Source of the DNA: Todiramphus chloris collaris | Taxonomy: Eukaryota > Chordata > Aves > Coraciiformes > Alcedinidae | Reading direction: 5' to 3' | DNA length: 64,000 nt | Assembly (NCBI GenBank): GCA_025345505.1 | Contig: JANVCC010000013.1 | Coordinates: 957,215-1,021,214, forward strand | Shown here: piece by piece, positions 52,932-63,830 of the stretch | Numbering within the stretch: the first letter of the stretch is position 1 | Layout: every line of letters starts with the position of its first letter | The notes under the pieces: generated by a model | The model's database searches: none | What the model saw: the letters and a program-made list of their open reading frames with translations, nothing else | What the model was told of the DNA's origin: nothing | Translations under genes and position numbers: made by a program

Positions 52932-53822
52932 GCCTGCTCCTTATTTGCAAAATCTTATTGGAAAGATCTTATTTGGAAATCTCTCTCCAGTGCTTCCACA
53001 AATTTGCCTCCACTGCTGTGTCTCCCAGAACAAGAAACCTTCAAACCAGCCCAGCCTGATGACAAAGATGCAAAAAGGAGTATTACTAAGCCACCAGCGT
53101 ATTTGAGAGGTGTGGGCATAGGGCTTTGGAGGAAGCCCAAGACAAACACAGTCTTTCCAGAAGGCTTTGTGTGAACAAGACAAGTTTTGGTGTATGCATC
53201 ATCTGTAGGGAGCTTAAAGACTCATATAGAGCTTAAAAGGCCCATAGAACTACAAGGAGAGTTTAGTCAGCTTTGTGAAATCTTTTGAAAGAAATAGTGA
53301 ATAGAAAAAAATTCACATTATATGAAGTCTCTGAGAATTGTTATCCCAATGCTCACATGTTCTAAACCTCAGGCCTTCCTGCCTGAAAGATCCCCAACAG
53401 CCATCCACCAATACACAGGAGGATTGAAACTAAACCTGTTGGTTTGCACTTTGCAATGGTTAAAGCATTCCCATCTCCCAGCTGCCATGAAGGTGAATGC
53501 CCAATCTCAGCCAGTCTCTCTTCATTTCTAATCACTCCTTTTTATGAATATAGAAAGTTGTGTAATTTCACAAAAGCAGGAGTCCTAGTGATTCCCAGAA
53601 AGATTTTAACAAGTGTGGGTGCACAAGAGACAGGAAACATACTTGACAAGTATCACCTTACATAATGACTACCTGCAGATTTTCATACATACAGAAAGCA
53701 GGTGATCATACACAGAATGGAATAAACCCTATATTGACATTTGGTGGTTCACTTAAAACAGAGGCCCATAGAGAGGTCATCATAAATAAACCTTTCTAAT
53801 GACAAATCATACTCTGAAGTAC

Positions 53823-53844
53823 ATATATATATATATATATATAT
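53823..53844. repeat. (AT)11 microsatellite
   Basis: Eleven uninterrupted AT units. Probably length-polymorphic, as such runs usually are. Confidence 0.9.
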
Positions 53845-55369
53845 TCCTCCAGGAAGTGACTGTAACCTCATGCAAGGCTTCTTTACTTCATCAGTGCTCT
53901 GTGCTGGTCGTTTCTCTAAGTGACTGCACACAGAGAGTGAGGACATCATGAGGACTGTGGTGGGGCCTTTTGCTGCTGCAGAAGAATAACTCCCTATGAG
54001 CCACCCTTCCAGTTCCAGACTGAAAAGCACATAGCAAAGGAAGAAAGGAAAAACAGTAAACAAAGAAACAAAACCCCAACAGCCTTCCTTCTTCCAGACA
54101 GCCCCCTGCTATGTACTTTCTCAAAACATGTATACACTGCTTTAATTAGTAGTATATTGCTCATGGAAAAGCTCCGTTTCTTAGATGGGTCAATACCCAG
54201 CTGCTTTGTGCCTGGCAAGGCAAGCCATTTATTAATTAAAGCTGCCCTGCAGTCTGTCACTCCTGTTTCAATGCACTTTGTTTGTACCATTCTCCAGCTG
54301 GTACAGCCATGATGTCATTTTCAAAGATGACTTTAAAATGAAAGGAGAAAATGTGAAAAGCAATCGAGTTAATGCGATGCTGAGGAGCACGTTTTAAGCA
54401 AACTTCTGAAGCATTGTCTAGTGTTACTACTTCTGAAAGCAAGAGGCAACTCTGTACCTGTCTCTAGGGAGTTTTTTTGTCCTTTTAAAAATTACGATGA
54501 CTCTGTATTTCTTTGTTCAAAATGTTGTAATCCATTAGTTTGCCAAATAGCATTACTAATAATACTATGCTTACCTTTTCATTTTGCTTTCATCTGCTGA
54601 CTAAAAAACTCTGGGGAAAAAGTTTGCCTAATTTCCTTCAATTATACATTTCTGTTTGCTCCTGATCACTTCTTTTTCATCAGATCTTCTGTAGATGGTT
54701 TGCAGATAAGAGTGGCAGTGTCATACAAATATCTGTCTCAGTCATTTCTTCAGCCCTCATATTTGATCATGCAAGGGAAGCAACCTAGAACCTACATCAC
54801 ACCACAGAGTGGTGGAATAAGATGTGTGAGGTCATCATGTGGCACTGGCAGCTTTCAGAAGAACTCTTCTGTGTAGTCTGCTTGCTGAAGAGATTTCATT
54901 TCATTGTCTCCCAAGCTACTGATACTAGCTTGTCACTGTCTATCATTTTTATGTGGTTGTTATATCTCACTTAAACCTCATCTTACCAGGCCTCTGATAC
55001 AGTCTGTAATACCTGTGGAAAGAGCATCTTTAAGACATGCCAAAAGAGAGATATCAATGAGAAGACTAATGGCCATAGATGGGCCTCTACTACATGTTTT
55101 AGCTAAAAGGAAGTTAAAAGGTTATATTTTTACTTTTTATCCCTTTCCGCTGTTGTCACTGTCAATGTGGTACTCTGCAGTAGAAGAAAACCTTAAAGAA
55201 ATGAAGATACTGAGGACAGTAGAGGCTCTTCTCTATGTTCCTGTCAGCTTTTATCAAACCCCATGTTGTTAGACCTACAGAAGAAAAAAAAAAAAACCTC
55301 TTGTGCCATGGACAGAGACATGGATCTTCCAATTAAATCTGGCTGCATGTTTCATAGCTTTCCTCTTGT

Positions 55370-55390
55370 ACGTGAATGTGCGTGTACGTG
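55370..55390. promoter_or_regulatory. Three RCGTG cores in 21 bp
   Basis: ACGTG (55370), GCGTG (55380) and ACGTG (55386) lie in one orientation in CpG-poor DNA. RCGTG is the core recognised by HIF and related bHLH-PAS dimers. The motifs are seen; a regulatory role is inference, since there is no promoter nearby that I can identify. A decayed (GTGT)n tract with CpGs is the simple alternative. Confidence 0.25.
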
Positions 55391-56253
55391 TGTAGGATTA
55401 CTACTGGGAGTTAGAAGTAAAGGCTTAAAATGTCAGGCAGACTTACTAAAGATATGGCTTTCTGACATTTGGACCTCCACTGAAGGCTGCAGATTTGCTT
55501 TTATTTGGAGCTGTTGTATTTAGATAGTACTGTAGCACACAGTACTACTGGTGCCTGATCCACTCAGACTGTAACAGCTTGGACTTGCTCTACAGTAATT
55601 TTTTCCTTTCATGCTTTTGTCCAGCTTGGCCTGGCCTCAAGTCAGGCTTGTATCTGAGTAGAATGGGCGGAATGAATGTTTGGCCTCAAACCCATGTTTT
55701 GCCCCCCAGAACAGAGTCAGAGAGTTTCTGCAATGTGGGTTAGGCCTGTAGTGGCCATCTGGCAGGAGAAATAGGAGAGATGCTTGTAGTGAGAAGGGTG
55801 AAAGGCTGTGTCTCTGTCTGTCAGAGCAGGACCTGGAAGAAATCCTTCATGAATTCTACAACTATCTGGCAAATCAACAGGTAAACAGTCCAAGCTGATG
55901 TACAGGTTTCCAGATTACACCTATAGCAGTGTATTAAATGCATAGCACTGGAAAAACTGGGAAAGGGTCATCCATGTCTACATTACTGAACTCTCTCACT
56001 CTCTAGAAGAGGGTGGCTACATCCAGTATTGCCTACTGGAAATGCTCTCTGGCTTAGGCTAACTCCCCAGCCACACCTGGGGATTGTCTGAGAGAATGAT
56101 TTTCGAGTTTCAGTGTCTGAGAATATCCTCTGGCACTATTTAATCTACTAATTCATGCTTTTTCTAGATGGCCTCTGTGTTGCATTGTTTTTCACCTGCT
56201 TATTGTATTGTGTAATAATACATAGCATTTGTGGGAGAACCTTATTTCTCTGG

Positions 56254-56485
56254 TGTGGTAGTATAGGGATGTGACGATGCAGAAGATCACGTGCTGTAAC
56301 AGAAACATAGAAACCAGGTAGGATACCACCCATGAAGGGCTGGCTCTGTTACTGGTATATAAGTGCCTGTAGCCTTTAATAAGATGCCATTTTGCCTTCT
56401 TCTCTATGAGAGTCTGAGTCTGACAATAGACCCTCGGTGTCTCCTGGGATTTTGGCACTGAGGATAGGACACATTAATCACAACA
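56254..56485 (+). mobile_element. Compact retroviral LTR (232 bp)
   Basis: It begins TGTGGTAGTATAGGG and ends ATCACAACA, the TG...CA boundaries expected of a retroviral LTR. TATATAA lies at 56356-56362. A poly(A) signal variant, AATAAG, lies at about 56378 and is followed by ATGCCATTTTGCC. This layout (TATA, short R, AATAA-type signal followed by GCCATTT) parallels avian alpharetrovirus LTRs, but length and sequence differ. The family is probably an alpharetrovirus-like or ERVK-like avian ERV. Confidence 0.85.
56356..56362 (+). promoter_or_regulatory. LTR TATA box
   Basis: TATATAA about 100 bases into the LTR, about 16 bases before the AATAAG polyadenylation-type signal, as expected for a short LTR in which R is very small. 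Confidence 0.65.
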
Positions 56486-56487
56486 AG

Positions 56488-56505
56488 TGGTGACCCCGAC
56501 GTGAT
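56488..56505 (+). other. tRNA-Trp primer binding site
   Basis: The 18 bases TGGTGACCCCGACGTGAT are complementary to the 3' end of tRNA-Trp and equal the site used by avian leukosis/sarcoma viruses to prime minus-strand synthesis. The site follows the LTR end after two bases. Its presence shows this is a 5' LTR with leader and not a solo LTR. Its last bases, GTGAT, recur at 56512-56516 at the junction with the inverted U3 copy. Confidence 0.92.
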
Positions 56506-56510
56506 CGGGA

Positions 56511-56548
56511 TGTGATCTTCCACATCGCCACATCCCTATACTACCACA
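56511..56548 (-). repeat. Inverted copy of the U3 terminus
   Basis: The reverse complement of these 38 bases begins TGTGGTAGTATAGGGATGTG, identical to the first 20 bases of the LTR. It differs at positions 21, 27, 28 and 38 only. It provides a second U3-type integrase end. The inner edge shares GTGATC with the preceding leader/PBS, a microhomology that may have primed the fold-back. Confidence 0.9.
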
Positions 56549-56554
56549 CTCTGA

Positions 56555-59500
56555 GAAGGAACACTATTTCCCACCTCTGTGCAGGGACTGCTATTTCTCT
56601 GAATTCACAAAAACATTCTTTTCTGATAGAAGACTACCCTGTATGAGACTAAAGTCATAGCACCTAGTTGGCATACTATGTACCAACAGATTTAAAGGAG
56701 ATGGAGGAAAAACACAAATCAAGGTGGAAATGTGAGGTGATCAATTTTCACAGCTATAGACTAGCTGCGTGTAGTCCCAGACTGATTTTATTAAATGGTT
56801 CTGGAAATAGAGAGTGGATGACAAAGATGAGGCCAAGCAGTGTCCTCCTGTTATGTCAAGATTTTGAGACTAATGGGAACTGCAGTGGCAGGAAGCATCT
56901 CTCTATTCTTACCCAGTGCTCTTGTCAAGATGATCACTGCACCTAATAAATGGGCACTTTTGTGACAAAATAAGACAGGATTGGAATTATTTGCAGGGAT
57001 TTACTTCCCAGGGAAGAGCACATGGGAAGAAAATGTGACATGATTCCTGAAGAAATGAAAAGGAGAAAATGTAACCATCTTTCCTGAATATACATCCTGA
57101 AGAAGCAGTGTTTACAAAAAAAAAAAAAAACCAAAACAAGACAAAAATCAGTTTTTCAGGAAAGGAAGCATTCTTCTCTGGACATTTCCAAGCCCACACT
57201 GTGGCAAATGCAGGTATTTTTGGAGGTAGTAAAACAGAATCTATGCTTAAAAGTATTAAAAGTACTTCCCCTTTAAGTTTGATGAACAAAGATGCAATTG
57301 CAGAGAGATGTGCTATTATTTATTACACTGTAAAATCAGATGTGAGAGGTCATCCCCTGGCACTAACAGCTCTGGGCACACTTGCTCAATGAACTGTTTT
57401 CCTGCTGGGTAAATTAATTATGTGATTGTCTCTGCTTGGAATTAACAGTGTCCTACCCTTCTTCATATAAAGAGATCAAACACTCCCACGTGACTTGCAA
57501 ATTACTCCTCTAAATGAGGGTCTCTGTAGAAATAATTAGGTTGCTTTAGTGATAGATATTAATATTACCCATTTTCAGTACCAATGTCTGGAAAGTTCTC
57601 TTCCATTCCTCTTTTTTAAACTGAGGTTTCATTAAACTTAATTCTACAAAGTGTTTCTGACAGTGGAGGCTTATCAAAACAACTTAATGCAGAGGTGTTC
57701 TTGTAACCCATACTTGTCTTCTGATTTTACCTTTACCTTTCAGACCTTGAAATGTCTAACAATAACTGAATATTAGCCGCTTGATGTTCATTTACTTGCA
57801 GAAATGCACATGCCTGCATAGTTCTGAGGATGAAATATCGGAGAGAATGTTGAATTTCCTGCATACAAAAAAACCCCAAAAGTATTAGATAGACAAAGAA
57901 CACAAACTCTAGGCTTTGACAATAATAAAACTCACTGAAACGATGCAAAAACCCTATTAGCAATAAATAGGAGTGAGATAACATTTTAGTATTTCTGGAA
58001 ATCAGTCAGCGGTGGAATCTGTTAAGCAATGTGAAAACAATATAAAGGATTTTCCACCTATTCTTTTATGTGCAGGAAGGAGATGGAAGTGTCTGCTTAG
58101 AAAATAAGTGCAGACATATGTTACTTAACCTTCAAGCACAGCAAACAGATTTCTACTTGTTAGTCCATGGAATGAGCCTCTCTTGAAAAAATCTTTCTTT
58201 CATGGAAATGGAAAATTACAACAATCTTTTCTCACTTAGAAAAAAGCCTTTCACAAACTCCAAAGCCCAAACATAACTGATCTCCAAGCTGAAAAGACTT
58301 CTGGACCCCATGAATATCCCAGCAGTCATCCCAACGCCAGCACATGACTGCCTGCAGGGCCGATGATAGATGTGAATGATAGCTCTGGGAGAAGGACTTT
58401 GGGGTGACAGACCTTCAGACAAAAAGTCAGCTGTGGCTTGGGCTTTGTCATCAGAGCGCTCCTGGCACTGCTGCCAAGAGAAGAAAGATGAGAGGGCAGG
58501 GGAAAGTGTGCTGCTATTGTTTCCCAGGTCCAGCTTTGGATTTTTACATACACAAAAAGCCCCCACTGAAGCCTCTGACAGCCAGTTTGCACTGGGGAAG
58601 GAGGAAGTCTCAAGGTTGCACTGTACTTCTTTTGGGGGCTGTTTTAGCCGTTTAATGCACAGAACTGAGCCAAACTGATAGGGTACTAGGCAGAAATCTC
58701 TATGTTTCTAAGCACACATTGGAGTAAGGTTTTCATTCACATCTTGCTCACTCTGAATCAGCTCACATTTGTGGAAATGTCCATGGGGAACCAGTGTGCC
58801 ATGGCACAACCTGCTGTTTGAACCTCAGGAACTGCAACAATGGTGTTCTTTAAATAATTGACACCTTGTGCAGGCAAAACTCAACACTCAAATTGAGGAA
58901 ATGCCAGACCTTGGTGTCATTTTAGTGTCCCTGTGAGTGCACTGTGCTACAGCCTGCTGCAGTGACCAGGGCAAGGGGCTGCACGGGGGGCAAGAGTGTA
59001 TGCATGGATAATGGACGTCACTGAGAACTCTTGCACCAAGGTTACAGAGACAGCTTTAATCTCAAAGGTCCTCCACCACCTGCATGTTCCCCCATCCTGT
59101 TTTACTGTTCTTTGGACACTCCTTTCTTCAGTCAAATAGAGCTGTGACACAGTCTTTAAAATTATTAAAGGACATTGAGGCCAACACACCTGCTCTGGAA
59201 AAAGAGCAAAACAAGATTTGTCTCATGCTCGTGGAGCGGTGCTGTGTTGCAAGAATGTAGTATTCCATTCAGGAGTTGCGCTAGGGATCAGCCTCATTTT
59301 TAAACATGGAGATTGTTTTTGTACAGCTCTCCTGAGAAATTATTTCTTTCTGCACTGTGGTGGATGCAGATATGTTTGTTTAGCTGCCTCCAACAAGAAA
59401 AACTACTTGGAATAAATGTTTGCTATGAAGGAAAATGGAGAGGAAAGTCAAAAATCCAGGGTAAGTACCAAATCAAAATTGTAAATATGTAAATAGTTCT

Positions 59501-59792
59501 ATATGTTAGCTCTCCCCCCACCCTCAACATTATTAACTGCTTTATCTTTCAGACTTGACACTGAATCTGATTTGAAGCCTTTACTAGGACAGAACCATGC
59601 AGAGTTCAGCTGTGCTGTATGTTGTGCTCAGGGGCATTCAGAGACAGGGTCTGCTGAATGGGCAGAGGTGTGTGCACAGAGCAGGGATGGCTTTGCCTGA
59701 ACAAACACCAGCAAAAGGCTAAGTACAGCACTACACGCCTGCAGCTGGATGGGGATTGCCTCATGTTTTGTCAGCTCAGGCCACTGAATAGG
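56555..59792. other. Anonymous sequence
   Basis: I see no internal retroviral sequence downstream of the 56.25-kb element and no other recognisable feature. Opposite-strand frames at 58216-58613 (-) and 58376-58678 (+) shadow each other without a domain. An A-run lies at about 57116-57130. Confidence 0.5.
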
Positions 59793-60559
59793 TGTCCTGG
59801 TTTGTGTTAGAAGAGAACTAATGCTGTTTAGTGATTTTACTTTTCAGCTTGGTGTCTTCTAACTATCTGCACTTTCTGAAGTTAGCAGCATATATTTGCA
59901 GGCAGTGTCTGCTTCTAGCAGGGATAACACTTGATGTTTAGCGTTACTACCAAGAATCAGTATGCAGAAAGGCTTTTGCTTATACTTGCTCCTGTTCAGC
60001 CCAAGGCCACTGCTGGACCTTGTGTACCACGTTGTGGGGTGCAGAAAGTGAAAGGCCGCACCTGCAGGGAGGAGTGGACAGGACAGATGACCCTAGACTG
60101 ACCAATCAGGGATTCCATCCCATATACATCATAGTCGCTATAAAGCTGAGGGATCACAAGGGTCAAGATCTCCTCTTCAATGGCCATCGTCCATGGAGGA
60201 CTCTGTCCGTTCTGCAGTTGACCCCAATCTATGTGTTCCTGAATCCAGTTCCAGAATCCCGTTCCTGAAACTGATTCTCGTCTGCCACTGGGCCCAATCT
60301 GGAAATTTACCAGTGCTTGCTCCACAACATCAGTAGTGATGGTGACATACTTGACATCAGGAGGCTTTAGTTAGCTATTGGTTTTGTATGTATTTGTATA
60401 TATTTCATTTTGTTATTATTTTCATTAGAGCTGTTTTAGTTTTCCAATCTAAAAGTCTCTATCCCTTATTACTTTTCTGTTCCCCTTTGGGAAGGGAGAG
60501 GGGATAATAGACAGCCTTCACCATTTGTCTGGAGGCCAGCCCAATCCTAACCCTTGACA
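59793..60559 (+). mobile_element. Solo LTR of an avian ERV (ERVL-like)
   Basis: It starts TGTCCTGGTTTGTGTTAG and ends AACCCTTGACA, giving 767 bp. Family blocks are GTGGACAGGACAGATGACCC, GACTGACCAATCAGGGATTC, CATCATAGTCGCTATAAAGC (TATA at about 60135), the AT-rich ATTTCATTTTGTTATTATTTTC stretch and TTGGGAAGGGAGAGGGG. The order fits the LTR class common in chicken and other birds and usually called ERVL-like; the subfamily is from memory. Five-base flanks ATAGG (59788-59792) and ATGGG (60560-60564) differ at one base and look like a 5-bp target duplication. No primer binding site or internal sequence follows, so it is a solo LTR left by recombination between two LTRs. Confidence 0.85.
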
Positions 60560-63504
60560 ATGGGAAAAGTAATTTCAACCATCCATGTAGATACACCAGT
60601 AGCTCCAGCTGAATATTAAAGGTCTTGAATGACAATGGCATTTACACTGAGACCAGTGTTGTAACTGTGCCCACGTGTGTACTCTGCACATGGCTGGAGG
60701 GTGTCTGCAGGGAATCCCTACCTGCATTTTCCTTCTTTCCAGTTGTTTTGGTACTATTTATGATAGGAACTAATCTTTCTTTTGTTGCCAACCCAGGCAG
60801 ATCTTAGCTCAGCTCAGCGGTGGGTTTTTTTGTCCTCTCCTGATACTTCACAACATCTAACAGTGCACAAGTGGCTTGAAATGCTCTTGTGGCTTTTACA
60901 CCACCATAACTACATATGGGCTACTGGGAATAGATGCAGTTCATACAATCAGTTCGCTGTAAAGAGGTCCTTACGTTAATGACAATTGGGTCCTTATATG
61001 TTGAAGAACTGACCTGACTGAGGAAGGCAAGTAGAAATACCTTTCTCTCTTTTTTTGCACTGGAATATTCTCTACTCCTGCACATAATTTATTCCTGAAG
61101 GCACCGGGAAGAATAAGCTTGTCATGTCTCATAACAAGAAGAAAAGCAGTAGGAACAGCAAAAGCAATAGATCTAAACAGTGCTTTGGCTGGCCAAGATA
61201 TAGTATAGTCATAATGACGAATGTTGAGAAGGCAGTTTTAGTAAGATGTGTACATCTTATCTTCTGTCTCCCAGGAAACATCCTAACATCTTTGTGAAAT
61301 TACTAAAGAACAACTAATTTATTCTAATACTGTGACAAGTCTTATCAAGACAGTACAATGCAATGATGCTTTCTATTCTGAGTCATATTGACGTACAATA
61401 AACCAAATCCAGTAACAAAATACTAATAGCTAAAAGTATTTATCACCATGTAAATAAATCAATGTTTGGCATGAATATTAAATTGAATCCTGTCAACTGA
61501 AGATCTACACAAGTCATATATATCATCCTACTGTATACAATATGAAATTCCTTCAAACTAATTTTCTCAATGTTACTTATGTTCTCAAAATTATGTTTAT
61601 ATTAAACCAATAAACTTTTATTTCTGAGTATCAAAATTCTCTTTGTTTTTTGCAACAATAAAAATAAACAATACTTTAAAACCTATAATCAACATCATCA
61701 AAAATACAGAAATATTCTTTCTCCATCTGAAAGTACTTGAAAAATAAATAAATAAGTACATGGTGTGAGTTTTGACACAGTTGCTCAGGAATATCATATG
61801 ACATTAAGGTTGAGTTGGGATGTAGACTGTCAGCTTCCATGGCATATCTTGACACAACAGAGTGAACTTTTCAAATATTATTGGAGATTGAAAATTATCT
61901 TATACTTTTCTGATAGTTGAGACAGAGACTTTCATGTGAATAGGAAAGCTCATAATTTTTGAGTCTGGAAAATGTTTCTCTAACCTATACTTCTACACAT
62001 TTTATCAACAAAACCATTCTCTATCTACAGGGAAAAATATACAAAAAATGTACTAAGCAAGATATAGTTAAAAACTCAGCAGCTCCACAAAGGCAGGAAG
62101 AAATCTATCACTGTTATGAGAAATCTTACTGATTTCAAATAATAAACTATTTAAAAAAATTAAAAATAACAAATGCATTGCCTCTTTTAAAAGAACAGTA
62201 GTTTTTCTCACTAAGAATTCAGAAGATAGAAAATGGCAGCTTTAAGACTGATATTTTCTGTGTGCATGATAATAACTCTGCTTGGCATCAGATATAAGAT
62301 CAGTGTTGAGAAAGAGAATCAAATTCCTCTCAGATTCCTGAAACAGGAATATATCTCTCTTCTGCCATACCTTTATTACACTTGCTGTCCTTACTTTTCA
62401 GTGAACGGGGAATACTTCTGTGTGAACTGTTTTCTTCTAGTTTTATTAAAACCTGCACAAACAGGCTTAGTAGAAACACAATGTTGTAAGTTTTGTATTT
62501 CTGAATACACACCCTACTATTTATTTTAAAACATACTGCAAAACATTTTGCTACATGAAGAATGTTAGAAAGGAAAATGGTCACCAGTGCTCAGTCTTAA
62601 GGCTGTATGATCCACACTCACCATGTGGGCTAAGAGAACAGCTAGTATCAGAAAAAAAAAATTATCGACATACCAACCTTAGAAGATGTTCCCATACATT
62701 TTTTTTAATAGCTTGAATATTTATTTGCTATTGGAATAGGAGTAACCATTAGTGTCTGGAAAGAAAGTTTGACTAAGGCAAACACAGAGCATAGATGAAG
62801 ATGGAGGACTGGCCCTCCAAGAGGAGGACTGGTCCTCTCAAAGACTGAGGATTTCTTCATTTGAATAAAACAGAATGAAGTTTTAGATGTGAGTTGACTA
62901 TTTTTTTTTCATGTCGCTATAGTTCTGCTTGCAATAAAAACATCACTGATGCAGTAATGTCCAGCAGGTGTTTATTTCCACACTGCTAACTAGTATGGTT
63001 TCCTTTACTGGTAACAGTTTAAATTGTGCACAGCCTAAACTTCTGAAACCTGGGTTTCCCTGCTAGAAGTGCTCACATGCCTGATGCCAGGTACCAGGCA
63101 CCAGAAATAATTACATAGAAACTTGCAGTTCCTAATAGTTCCTACCAGCGGAACAAAACCAATATGACAAATTAGTTTACAGACTACTTCTAAGGACCTA
63201 AAATAAAACATGGAGAGGAGTTATAACCAGAGTGAATTTCATAAAACCACATTGTATCAAGTCAAATCAGTTTCTTTCCATTGTAAAGTAACAGGGGAAA
63301 CGTGATATGTGCCATTTGGCTTGGCATATATATGACTTTTGACAGTATATCGTAGAGTTCTAGTAACCAAATTAAGGAATATTTGGATTAAAAAAAAAAA
63401 AAAAAATCAACCAGCTATCAACAGTGGTTCAGCTACATCCTGAAAAGGATGGAATAATGCTCTGCACATAAACTGTCTGCAAAGACAGACGTGAATGGTA
63501 CTGT
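60560..63504. other. Anonymous AT-rich sequence with short repeats
   Basis: No host gene can be supported. The frame 62233-62529 (+, 98 codons) has a hydrophobic N-terminus and eight cysteines but no recognised domain. A tandem hairpin repeat lies at 62803-62842 and an A17 run at about 63391-63407. Confidence 0.45.
62803..62842. repeat. 20-bp tandem repeat with internal dyad symmetry
   Basis: GGAGGACTGGCCCTCCAAGA (62803) is followed directly by a copy beginning GGAGGACTGGTCCTCTCAAA (62823). Each unit also holds an inverted repeat (GAGGAC...GTCCTC in the second), so each could fold into a small hairpin. Confidence 0.75.
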
Positions 63505-63830
63505 CAGATATTTTCTTTAATGATCTAGATGACGATTGAATAGAAAATATGCTGATGACATTTGAAGACACCAATAAGCTGATAGTGTACATTGGGAAAC
63601 AGGATTAGAATTCAACAAGATCCTGATACACAGGGAAATGCTATAAAAAGAAAAAAGATACTGTTTAATAAGGGCAAATGCCAGACCATGAACTCGGGTA
63701 AGCACAATTAACTGCACAAGTATGGGAAAGGGAACAAAGGACTAAGTTAGTACTCTGAGGGAGTATATTTAGAATTGTAGTGAATCATAGCTTCAACAGC
63801 AATCAAAAGGATTGTGTAAAGGCAAACCAT
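63505..63830 (+). mobile_element. Ancient CR1/LINE reverse transcriptase fossil
   Basis: Pieces of the CR1-type ORF2 can still be read in changing frames. FFNDLDD is at 63513-63533, LMTFEDTNK at about 63552-63578 where active copies have LMTFADDTK, LFNKGKCQT around 63662-63690, and VVNHSFNSNQKDCVKANH at about 63778-63830, aligning with the VVDxKLNMSQQCAxAAKKAN block. The catalytic FADD has become FED. Stops and indels are frequent and no 3' end is recognisable. This is much older than the other copies and belongs to an old CR1 or related LINE group. Confidence 0.7.

Larger units (their letters stand above)
52932..56247. other. Anonymous sequence with a (TA) microsatellite
   Basis: No gene is recognised. 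Landmarks are an (AT)11 run at 53823-53844 and three closely spaced RCGTG cores at 55370-55390, listed separately. Frames at 53749-54063 (-), 53994-54290 (-) and 54904-55272 (+) have no recognisable domain. Confidence 0.5.
56254..56548 (+). mobile_element. Rearranged endogenous retroviral element: LTR + PBS + inverted U3 end
   Basis: The 295-bp unit has three parts. First is a complete LTR (56254-56485). Second is a tRNA-Trp primer binding site (56488-56505), reached after the two bases AG. Third, after about 5 more bases, is an inverted copy of the first 38 bases of the LTR (56511-56548). The inverted arms match at 34 of 38 positions and all four differences are transitions. The flanks are CTCTGG (56248-56253) and CTCTGA (56549-56554), which looks like a 6-bp target duplication with one change. 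Six bp is the duplication size of alpharetroviral integrase. No gag, pol or env sequence is present. Both ends are thus U3 ends. Autointegration, or fold-back priming in reverse transcription, could produce this; a later inversion is less likely given the flanking repeat. Confidence 0.85.

Noticed and set aside
54904..55272. 122-codon plus-strand open frame
   Set aside because: No domain, no promoter or splice context, and composition like the surroundings.
56488..56505. Fragment of a tRNA-Trp gene
   Set aside because: Only the 18-base complement of the tRNA 3' end is present, just after an LTR end, so it is a primer binding site.
58216..58678. Overlapping frames of 83-116 codons on both strands
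   Set aside because: Mirror frames in locally GC-richer DNA; none shows a domain or codon signature.
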